Positions 54,887-64,000 of a stretch of 64,000 nucleotides of DNA are shown here, in pieces. The DNA lies in NCBI GenBank assembly GCA_009760855.2, contig WPIO01000011.1:2882001-2946000 (forward strand). Reading direction: 5' to 3'. This stretch comes from Cristatella mucedo. Lineage: Eukaryota > Bryozoa > Phylactolaemata > Cristatellidae. Each line of letters starts with the position of its first letter. The stretch's first letter is position 1. The translations under genes were made by a program, and so were the position numbers. A model generated the notes under the pieces. That model was not told where the DNA came from and made no database searches. It saw nothing but the letters and a program-made list of their open reading frames with translations.

Positions 54887-56360
54887 AGGGAGGGAGAGGC
54901 GGATAGATAGATAGATACACAGATAGTAGATACTGAGAGATTGGGTTGTAGAGGTATAGCTTGCTTGACCACGCTTTAAGTCGTTCGTGGTTAAATGAAA
55001 TCGTGAGTCGCAATCAGTATTCTTGTGGCAAGATCCTAACATCGTGAGTAGCCACTTAAGCTGGACATTAAGCCAAGATCGAACAGTGTGCAGTGTGAGC
55101 CTGAGTATCAATAAGACGTGTCGGCAGTAGCTTCGAGAACGTTCTTCGAAGCAGGAAGCACGCCTGCCCGATAGGGCCTGCCGTGCTGCTGCGGCCGTAC
55201 TAGGGATATGTGCCATGGCTGGTTCTGGAAGCCTGTAACCACGTGACGCTGGCGAATAGACTTCTGAATGCTACGTATGTGGAGTGTTGTTATTTTTAGC
55301 TGCTTAGGGCTGCATTCTTCGTCGCTGTCGTATTCTGCTGTTGTTGGCTGACCTGCCTGCTTTGATGCTGCACCTAAAAGCCGTGGTCCGACGCTTCACC
55401 GGTATTTATGGAGCGAGAGCAAGGACCTGCTTTCTAGTTCTGTCCGGAGGTTTAACCCGCTACGCCGAGTTTTTTGTAGCGAATATCCGAGTCACTGATC
55501 GGTGAGTTTCTGTTTGAGCCTCGGCACTGATAGTGCACACTTCGTAATGTGAGCAGTTTTGCTCCTACCCCTAGCTCTGCGCACTGCCAGTTGTAATCAC
55601 AGATAGGCCCGTGAAAATGTTCACCGCCGGCCTTGTCTGCCAATTACCGTTTACCCTAGGGCTATTCCTAGGCAAGCAAAGCGGAGCTGCAGTGCTCTTG
55701 AGACACAGGGCACCGTTGCCAGCTGTTCCAGTGAGGCTGCCCTCAATCGCCAGTCCGTGATGCCCCCCCCCCGTGACGTGACGGCGTGCTGGTGCTCTCT
55801 GCTGCTCGCCGGCAGCCGAGTCCTTGCTCTCCATGTGCCTCTGGTCTCGCTTCTTTTTTTCTAGGCAGCGCTGCCGACCCTTCGGCTGGCAAGGCAGTCG
55901 CAAGCAAGAGCCGTCTGCACTCGCAGCGATCTGCTCGGTAGGCGGCGCTCGCTCGGCAGGTGCGATGCTGCTGCTGCGTCGCTGCACCGACGCCGTGGTG
56001 GCTGCGTAGCCGTGCCCGGTGGAGCTGCCTCCTCGTGCGAGCTGCTCTGCTCTGTCTGCTCTGTGCTCTGTCGTGCAACTTCCGCCTGCACCGAGATTTC
56101 TTGAAGCTCCTTCCTGCATTTTCTGCTCACTGTCCCGCTCGCCCGACTGTAACGGCAGTGTGCACGCGCACCGTGCAGGCATGACAGCGAGGAGGAGCAG
56201 CAGCAGCAGCAAGGCATCGGCTGTGAGATAGGTCACGACGTGCAGCAGTTCATTGCCAAGAAGCTTGCCAAGTTCCTCGATGACACCGTCGAGATTTGGT
56301 CCCCGGCGCTCGCAGCAGCTGGGCACTCGCCTGCTGCAGACGCCGCCGGAAGTGGTCAAG
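54249..56360 (+). CDS. CUSTOS: CUSTOS-like gene, first three coding exons
   Basis: CUSTOS (C12orf43) is a nuclear protein reported to modulate Wnt/beta-catenin signalling in vertebrate embryos. Three exons with GT-AG borders and matching phases (1, 2, 1) are seen: 54249-54351, 55865-55937, 56179-56360. The protein begins MAGERSSGSDSDSSSGDELQ then RLKEAVCEVSQIQPS, like the Ser/Asp-rich start and ELxRxxEA motif of CUSTOS. It continues AVASKSRLHSQRSARHDSEE, then VQQFIAKKLAKFLDDTVEIW, equivalent to the AHVAKKLGALLD block as remembered. The start is fixed by an in-frame TAG four codons upstream. The later GFRLF block and Lys-rich tail were not found before the window ends. Confidence 0.65.
54352..55864 (+). 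other. CUSTOS-like intron 1
   Basis: Contains the GA tract at 54713-54895. Nothing else recognised. Confidence 0.55.
54713..54895 (+). repeat. (GA)n-rich tract
   Basis: About 180 bases of GA with GATA and GGGA interruptions. Confidence 0.95.
55865..55937 (+). CDS. CUSTOS: CUSTOS-like exon 2
   Basis: 73 bases, phase 1 to 2, after a strong CTTCTTTTTTTCTAG acceptor and before GTAGGC. Encodes SAADPSAGKAVASKSRLHSQ then RSA. Low-complexity and basic, like the linker of the family; support is mainly from phase. Confidence 0.55.
56179..56360 (+). CDS. CUSTOS: CUSTOS-like exon 3
   Basis: 182 bases, phase 2 to 1, after CCGTGCAG and before GTGAGT. HDSEEEQQQQQGIGCEIGHD then VQQFIAKKLAKFLDDTVEIW and an Ala-rich end. 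The FIAKKLAKFLD block is the best match to CUSTOS; the Gln run comes from a short CAG repeat. Confidence 0.68.
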
Positions 56361-56477
56361 GTGAGTCGATGGCAGAGCCGCCGCTGCTCTTCACCCGCAC
56401 GCGTCCGGCCCGTGAACACGATGTCGCACGATTCATTTCTCGTTCCGGCGGCTCAGCTCTTTACTTATGCTTAGACA

Positions 56478-56507
56478 AGCGTGGGCGCACAGGCGTGCGC
56501 CCACGCT
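56478..56507. repeat. perfect 13-bp palindrome
   Basis: AGCGTGGGCGCAC, loop AGGC, then the exact reverse complement. Confidence 0.95.
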
Positions 56508-56962
56508 CGTGTTTAAGTGTGCGCTGTCTTGCATGCACGCACACGTGCTCACGCTCACACGTACACACTCATGCACACTCACAAGCAAGCCCGCACTAGC
56601 ACCGCGTGCATGCCTACATGCACCCGTATGCACGCGCTCAGTGATTTCAAAGTGCAGAGCGACCGAAAGCCTGCTCTAAGTCTCAGCTTTTAGTCCCGTC
56701 TCCCATTGAACTGAGAGGGGAAAAAGAATTTTGCTTCTAGCACGGAACAATGCCGCTACCTCGGTGGTCCAGTGCCCTTACTGATTGAGCTGTGAACTGA
56801 CTGCTCTCCTTCGGCATTCAACACAGAGCTTTTAAATTTTTGCTGGCATATGTATTTGAATCAAATCCGCGTATACGTCATGTGGTTCAACGTGTATGCT
56901 TGTAATCAAGTTGAGTGCCCAGCTGTAACCTTTTCGACCCGGTGTATGGTCGACGACCGCCA

Positions 56963-57279
<317 letters not shown>

Positions 57280-57412
57280 CCACTGCACGACTTACGAAGG
57301 TCCTGACAGGTAGCGTAGCGCAACCCCCACGAGCAGTCCATCCCACCACGTCCTTGGCAACCAACGAGTGACTGAACGCATGCTTAGCCTTTAGCGGTAG
57401 ATTCGATAGGCG

Positions 57413-57415
<3 letters not shown>

Positions 57416-57507
<92 letters not shown>

Positions 57508-57534
57508 ACACACATATACACACACACACATATA

Positions 57535-57578
<44 letters not shown>
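57416..57578 (+). repeat. (CA)n microsatellite
   Basis: About 160 bases of CA with TA interruptions, 140 bases after the GA tract. Confidence 0.97.
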
Positions 57579-57579
<1 letters not shown>

Positions 57580-58714
57580 GCATGAAGTCGGGACCAAAAT
57601 TAACATCTGAATGGCAGTGTGCTTTCCTGGTAATTCTGCTGGCCCATCCCCAGGTGGTATGCACAACAGGCCCCTATACAAAACAACCAGATTCAATAGA
57701 GACAGCACCAAGAGGCCGCCGCTCAGCTGGCACTCTCAAGTGCTAGCAGGACGGTTATAACATAAGAATTCTGTGCACACCTCCATAGCTTTGAAACCAT
57801 CCTTAATAAGCAAGCAAGACGATGGGTGCATCAAAGCATGGGATCAAGCCGACAGCTACACAATAAAATGAAATTACGGCTGAGCCTACAGTAAAATCTA
57901 AATAAAATCGCTTCAGAATGCTGATTGATGAAGCTGGATTGTCCAGCAGTAGACCACCTCGACAGTAGCTTTCTAAAGCAGTGGCTCAGTTCCTGTGGTG
58001 ACACTGTGATGCGTAGTCACAGACACCAAGCGTGCTGTGCTCTGTAGGAGCAGCAGCAGCAGCAGCAACATTTGCGGCAGACACCAGCCTGCCCTTAAAA
58101 AGAATTCCAGTGAGTTCGATGCAATCAGCATTCTGAAGCGATTTCCCTTGCGATGGTGCTGATCACCAGGCAAGTACACCAGCAGCAACAGTGGCCTTCA
58201 TCATGGAGTAGCACGCAGCTGTGGCCATCAGACCAGGGCCCACAGTTCGGACGCAGTGCCGAGGACGCCATCCTGCGGCAGAAGAAGCTTGACACAGAGA
58301 GATGGCCGCAGCATTACTATATAATGGAATGCTGACGGCAGTGCCTGGAACCGAGTGAAGCCAGTCCGAGCCCGAGCCTCTTGCAGCATTAGCCGAACGT
58401 GCACAGACGAGAGCACGGGCAGGTCTGTATTTGCAGCTCCTTATGCTGGCCATGGAGACCTGCCACTGTCACCGTGGCATCAGCCCGAGTTATCACCAGG
58501 ACACACCGAAGTCTGCTGCATGTCTTCTCAGCCCACTGAAGGATAGTACTCAACTTAGTGCAAGCGAGGTCGAACATCGGGGAAACGGCATCGACAGCTT
58601 TGCTGGACACAGGGTTTCGACAATGCCGGAAATGTTATTAAGCCCTCGAAAAGTGTGTGAGTGACTGTGAGACATTGCCTTTAAAAAAAACAAGGTCTTT
58701 GTGCAGGGTAAGTA
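57579..58714. other. no gene seen
   Basis: Short (CAG)n at 58050-58070. Frames near 58150-58660 show no family. Later CUSTOS exons were sought here without success. Confidence 0.45.
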
Positions 58715-58805
58715 CTTACATTTACGGAAGCTCGAGCTCTCAACATATGTACAGCACCAAGATGGAGATTAAGTTCTCTTAGGGTGCTATGCAAATGAAT
58801 TATTA
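58715..58805 (+). mobile_element. SINE-B 3' half
   Basis: GAAGCTCGAGCTCTCAACAT then AAGATGGAGATTAAGTTCTC and TTAGGGTGCTATGCAAATGA. The head is missing. Confidence 0.65.
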
Positions 58806-58859
58806 TGAATTATAGACAGACATATTGGCAGATAGGAACCAAAGCATAGATTCTGCTGC

Positions 58860-58950
58860 ATGTTTAATAATAATAATACATTGTTATAGCACCTTTAGAG
58901 TACTTAATATTTTTCTAAGCACTTTGCATATGCTCTTAAAGAAGCACGGC
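58860..58950 (-). mobile_element. LINE-A-type tail, reverse
   Basis: TAATAATAATACATTGTTAT tail, then a decayed hairpin and GCATATGCTCTTAAAGAAGC, in reverse. Confidence 0.6.
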
Positions 58951-59209
58951 CAAGTCTATTTTGTGCTTGGCATTTACTTCGGCAAGAGGTAGAATGGATT
59001 GGTATGATCTACAATAGTTGTCGTATGCAAGTTGATGGACTGTTAGTCCATATTTTTATTTGCTCTATTTTTATATTCTTTCGTTTAGTAGTCCTAGCTA
59101 GTTTATGTCAGCTGTAGACCATTGGCCAATTGGGCAAAGGCGTGCTAGTTACTTAATTAGAGAATCAATCTTGTTTTGAACATTTGCTAGTGTCGTGTTG
59201 TAGCATTCA

Positions 59210-59900
59210 ATTAACATTAGTCTGATGGGCCAAACTGAGCAGCAGTGGCAAGGAGATATTTGTGTGCGAACCGCATCAATGTTAAGGGTCGTAAGGTTTC
59301 GCGATTCGCAAATAATTCCGGATACCAAAGGAGAGACAGACTATTGACTGAATAGCATCTACAGGGGTCAGGTTTGCAGAGTTGGTAATTATAGGAGTTG
59401 ATAGTTCGCAATCGTTAGAAAATATTTGATCAAGTGTGTGACCGTTGTTGTTAGTGGGGCCTTGCCCATGAGGGCCACAAGAGAAAATTAATCGGTATGC
59501 AACATTTGGCAAGTAAGGGTTAGGTTATTTAATACAATATAAGGGTTAGTTAGGTCAGTTGGGTCATCGAAATTGGTGTTACATCATCCACATTCTGTGG
59601 AAGGGACGCTTCCTAGCTTACAAAGTCGAAATAAGGTCAGAAAAAGCCTTAATCAAGGAAGACTTTGTACCCAGGGGCTGATATATAATTACCACCATTG
59701 GCAGCCTGATGTTGGATATACTCAAAGCAAGAATTCTTAAGACTCTTAGGGGACTGCAAACGGTTGGAAATTGAGGGAGGAACAGGTGATAATGCACTTT
59801 TATCGATTTTGAAATGTGAAAGAAGGAGAAGCGATGAATGGGTGGCATGGAAGGTTATTCCCTTTCGGAGCTCCGACGTTGATAGTTCCTTTGCTGCCGT
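59210..59900 (-). mobile_element. LINE endonuclease fragment, reverse
   Basis: On the minus strand: SISNIRLPMVVIIYQPLGTK then SSLIKAFSDLISTL, and after a gap GPTNNNGHTLDQIFSNDCEL. These are the VVVIYRPPG and GHTLDxIF blocks of the apurinic-type endonuclease of CR1/L2-like LINEs. Several breaks. Together with the tail at 58860 it may be one copy that lost its RT. Confidence 0.65.
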
Positions 59901-61369
59901 CAAAGTCAGCTCCTTTCTGTGCTCTTTACTCTATAGTCCTGATCTCAGCCACGCTTTGTACTCTTTCCTGGTTGCCTCAGATGAGGTCTGTTGGTTATCA
60001 TATGTGCATCGAAAGCCGAAGGGTTTTAATGCGCCACCGAAAGCTCCAATTGAGGCCCACTTTGTATTAACGGCTTTGTGGAGTCATGGAGGTTTATACA
60101 CAAATTCACACATATATCTTGAATGCATATCATTTGTTGCCCACGTAGGTGCAGATTTATTGCCCGACCTCTCCTGGTACCCATGTGTCACCTTGAGTGG
60201 CCTGGCTGATCTTGAAGACGTGCTTTTCTGGTTCTGGAGCCTCTCTCCCAGACCCGAGGATTCTCACACTGCTTCACCACTGGCCGTGCCTTTTTTGATT
60301 TCACACATTGGCCAGTGTTTGAAAAGAAAGTGCGGAGACCTTGTAGGATATTTGATGCCTATTGATCCTGTAGTGCCTTTCTTATTATTTTGTTAGTTTA
60401 GTTAGTTCGAGTTATTTTGGCTTCGATGCCACAACTCCTGCAGCTTCTGAGCCGACGCCTTATCTTTCGCTTCCAAAAACTGGACTCACCAAAAGCCCAT
60501 TCGTTTCTATCAAACTTCCTTCTATCAGGCTGCTCTGAGTGACTGTCGAGTCGGCAGCTGCAGCTGTAGCATTGAGGTGCATGACCGCTATCCTCTTCTT
60601 GCACAGGAGGTGTGCCACGAGAGTCTGGCCGTGACATTGTATGGAAATAAATCCCATCAAGCACCCTGCTGTCTGATTATGAGTTAGTGCTTCCTTTTAG
60701 GCTGCCGTCTGGGTTTCCATTGATTTTCTCAGAAAGTCGACGAATAGCCATTTTTTTATGCCGATTGGCATCGGTGAATTAGGTTTTTTGCTGCCGCTTG
60801 TGCATTCAGCCAGCCGCTATATGCCAAGTCCGGTGAAAATTGAAGACCTATCTTGTGAGTGTTGTGGGTGTGCTTCGAGACTTTTGGGAAGGATCGACAC
60901 TCACAGGCGTTTGCTCCCGTGGGATCACGTTCTGTGGGGTCCACGGTGAGCATGCTATCAGGAAGTATCCGATTGCCATCTGTGCAAGTCCCATTGTGAT
61001 ACTGGAAAGAATGGCTCGTTCTCTTTGATGTCTGTCTAGTATTCTCTCGTGTTTGTCTGCACACAACTGTGACAAGATCTCTCAGGTGATAGCTTCTTGG
61101 ACAGTGCTGGTGCAATGCTTGCATTGTCTGGGCATTGCCACTTTTGCCCTGCTCTTGCGAAAGAGCAGAGTTTTGTAGCGCTTCACCACACCCCAATCTG
61201 CCGAGCGGATCAGGCCTGTGGTTGGGATCTGCCAATTCAGATCGTTCTCATAATGTGCCCGAAAGAGCTCAACTCTGCCGTTGAGCTCGGCTCACTCCGA
61301 TCTCCGTGTGCTCATCCTTCCTCCTTGCAGACAGACTGACCCCTGACCCCCTACATTTCTTTGTAGCAA
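59901..61369. other. no gene seen
   Basis: No recognised exon. A 210-codon + frame (59764-60396) partly overlaps the reverse LINE and shows no family features. Confidence 0.45.
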
Positions 61370-61885
61370 CAGATTGACTTCAAGGTTTTGTCACTCACTT
61401 TTTAGGTCACTTAATTCTTTGGCTCCAGCCTATCTCTCAGATATACTCCCCCATCGTACCACCTGCTTTTCGGAATCGAGCAGTCTACAAATACCCCGTT
61501 CAAGCCTCAAATCCTTTGGAGACCGTGCATTTAGTTCGTATGCTCCCAAAGCCTGGAACTGCCTCCCGACCTGCGTCAGAACACCCCCTGACCTGACCAC
61601 ATTTAAAAAGAACTTACAACACACTTTTGTAGGACAGCATTTAGTGGGTCCCTGTGATTCGTCTTTGATGTGCTGACACTGTGCGTGCTGACACTAACCA
61701 CATTTGCATGCTGACCCTGTGCATGTCACCCCTAACCATGTTATTCATGTTGTTTGTTTATCAAGCATGATATTACTCACCATTCAATTGCATTTCCCTT
61801 TGCAGCAAATGTAAAGCGCCTAGAGAGAGAGAGATTGAGTTCTCTGAGGGCGCTTTATCAAGTGCATTATTATTATTATTATGGT
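61370..61885 (+). mobile_element. LINE-A 3' end, young-looking
   Basis: Short open frame LNSLAPAYLSDILPHRTTCF to LTTFKKNLQHTFVGQHLVG, standard 3' region, intact hairpin (GAGATTGAGTTCTCTGAGGG) and ATT tail. Strongly 5'-truncated. Confidence 0.85.
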
Positions 61886-63899
61886 CGTTTTTTCTTTTGG
61901 ATTTCTGCCCTGCTGTAAGTGCAACTTGTAAATTTCAGTCTATGTGGCAGTGCTCTTCTCCTGAAGGAATACATGCCACCGATTAAGAATAATAGGGATT
62001 TATGACTGAACTTCATAGAAATGCTGTGATCCCTGGTCCAACCTCAGTGGCTGCTTACTCCAGACGTAAATGCAGTTACTTTCACTACTCCTGAACTGAC
62101 ACTGTCAAAGGTGCTCGCTGTCTGTTTACTCGGCCGACTAGTCACCATGTTTCACATGTTCAGGAGTTCCCTGCATAATGCAAAATCACACAGTTCGTGC
62201 TGTGTTGCACGGATATTAGAAGCAAATTCAAGATCAGTGGTTCATGAAATAATGCTCTTCGAGATATTTGGCCACACAATTTAATCGCTTTCTGGACATG
62301 CTTGTCTCCACCAACGACCATTCGGCTTTGGTGTGGCCTATGTTATTTAGGCCAAATTAAATTTTGGACTTCCATGGCATTATCCAGGTTCATTGAAAGG
62401 GCAGAGTGCCTGTAGCTTAATTTTGCCTTCGTAGCTGGTGCCCGTCAGCGATCATTGCAGCTGCAAAGTCGATACCAGCTAGGCGGGATTTCTAGGACAG
62501 ATTTTGCAATAATCGTGGCAAATGTCACGGTCCGCTGACTGCAACACGCATAGATCAAACTCTTTTCTCTGTCCCTGCTGGCTCTTTACACTTCACCAGT
62601 TCGTAAGCAGGAGTCGTCTTGTATTGATGCTTTTTTAATAATAATTAGTGTGGAGCTCCCAAGGAGACCATTGTCAGGTTGAATATTAAAAATGCAGTTT
62701 CCAGGGCATAATGCACAGTCTATAGTCTATATGTCACTGGCTTAAGTTGAAAGCTCGTCCGTAGACACCTCTTCCTCCTCCTCCTCCTCCTCCTCCTCGA
62801 CACACACCTTTCAGCATCCTCTGCATCAGCTGTGAAATTGCCTGCTTTGACCCCTTGATTGACCTTCGTTGCCTTGACCCATTACTCCATCTTTGATGCA
62901 CGGTAATTTGCCACACGACTTCGACGGCCTGGACGAGAGCCTCCGAGATCTAGAGTTCGTGCTGGAGCTGTTTTTTTCTGAAGGGTTCTGGTAAAATCAC
63001 TGCGACCGCTGATATACTTGTATGTGCAGTGAACCTTGCCAGTACAGCCTTTCAGCATGCCGTCAATTCCCCTTTGCCCGGATGAGCTCACAATCTGAAG
63101 AATTAATCTGATCTTTGTGCAGTGCTCCCTCTCTCATCCCTCCTTCGTACTCTTCCGATCCCTCTCCACCATTCATCTCACCTCTCTCTCTGCTATCCCC
63201 CCACCCTATTTTTTTCTTGCCGTGTTCTCTTGTGCTTGCCTGCATGCCTATGCCGACGTACTGTTCCATAGCTCAAGTGTACATGGGGAATGGATCTAAT
63301 AACCCCGAAATAGTCGTCTATGCAGTTGTTGTTCCAGTCAGTTAAGCAGTGCTCTAGCGGTAAGCATTAAATATGCCAATGTGCCAATCTTACTGGTGTG
63401 ATAAATGTGTCGAAGCTAAATGTTTTTGAAATCGGTACCACCAAGCTTGCCGATGGCCCTACATGTTAATACTCAGTCACTAGATTGTAATGCTTCGTCT
63501 TTCTTGTGGAGCTCGTAGTGATTCTGTTAAGCAGGGTAAGTGCCTCTGCTGTTCAAGAATGATGGCAGCCTTCACCTTCGTTCAGGCAGTATTGCAATTG
63601 AGTGGACTGTGCGAGCAGACGGCACGAGCTAATGTCAGGCAGGTTGCTGTGCGTTCGTGTGCTTGCTGCAATGTTCTCCAAGAGTGCCCCACCGTGATGG
63701 GCTGCTCCGATATTGTCAACGATCCATATGCAGCAGACATTGTCAGTAGACAATTGTGCAACTGCTATTAACTATCCGGCGGCAGTTGATGCCGCGACTG
63801 GCTCGAGCGGTGCAGAAAGCTGGATTTCCGAAAGCCTATTCGTGGCACCGAAATCTGAGTGGGTGCCCGTGTGAGCGAGTGCATGTGTGCATGCTCTGC

Positions 63900-63905
<6 letters not shown>
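61886..63905. other. no gene seen, (CCT)n at 62766-62797
   Basis: Ordinary sequence apart from a run of about ten CCT units. A good donor (AAGCAGG then GTAAGT) at 63536 follows a short frame MLRLSCGARSDSVKQ that I cannot assign. Confidence 0.45.
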
Positions 63906-63946
<41 letters not shown>

Positions 63947-63950
63947 CCTG
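63906..63950 (+). repeat. (TG)n(CG)n microsatellite
   Basis: About 17 TG units then CG units. Confidence 0.95.
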
Positions 63951-64000
63951 TGCGCGAGCGTGCACAGGCGCATGCATGTATCTTTGCGCCTGCACTCGAG

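Noticed and set aside
59764-60396. 210-codon + strand frame
   Set aside because: Partly antisense to a LINE endonuclease fragment, no recognisable domain, and no gene-like composition.
62896-62994. Short frame MHGNLPHDFDGLDESLRDLE and onward
   Set aside because: Acidic and protein-like, but only 32 codons, with no splice sites and no known family.

Overview
This looks like a chordate nuclear genome segment, most probably a vertebrate-grade genome and possibly a jawless fish such as a lamprey. That last step is inference. The grounds are spliced host genes with GT-AG introns, a CUSTOS-like gene, an RPL4 intron layout with an intron directly after the start codon, very GC-rich third codon positions, many CR1/L2-like LINEs with ATT-rich tails, tRNA-derived SINEs, a SPIN/URR1-like hAT element and very dense dinucleotide repeats. 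All four host genes lie on the + strand.

Layout. (1) 1-7135: the 3' part of PRCC, with three coding exons (1690-1857, 3181-3390, 6945-7031) and a poly(A) signal. Its last intron ends in a 21-bp minisatellite that reaches the 3' splice site. (2) 7136-26500: a repeat-rich gene desert holding degenerate LINE and SINE copies, microsatellites and a hAT-like element. (3) 26560-28480: a CpG island containing an ATG directly followed by a 5' splice site, the best candidate for RPL4 exon 1. (4) 34292-42650: RPL4 (ribosomal protein uL4), with seven coding exons whose phases agree and which are near-complete against the family. (5) 42872-48172: exons of a plakin (plectin) repeat protein ending in a stop and a poly(A) signal. 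They follow RPL4 with no visible AATAAA between and can be joined to it in phase. (6) 48200-54180: SINEs, a LINE-B copy, and two copies of a DNA transposon family with a shared terminal motif. (7) 54249-56360: the first three coding exons of a CUSTOS-like gene with matching phases; later exons were not found. (8) 56361-64000: long GA and CA tracts, LINE and SINE fragments, otherwise unassigned.

The genes are not an operon. PRCC (a nuclear, splicing-linked protein), RPL4 (large ribosomal subunit), the plakin-repeat protein (intermediate-filament type module) and CUSTOS (nuclear modulator of Wnt/beta-catenin signalling) are independent housekeeping or regulatory genes. The only possible physical link is the RPL4-to-plakin exon chain. 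No LTR retrovirus, Polinton or toxin gene was recognised.
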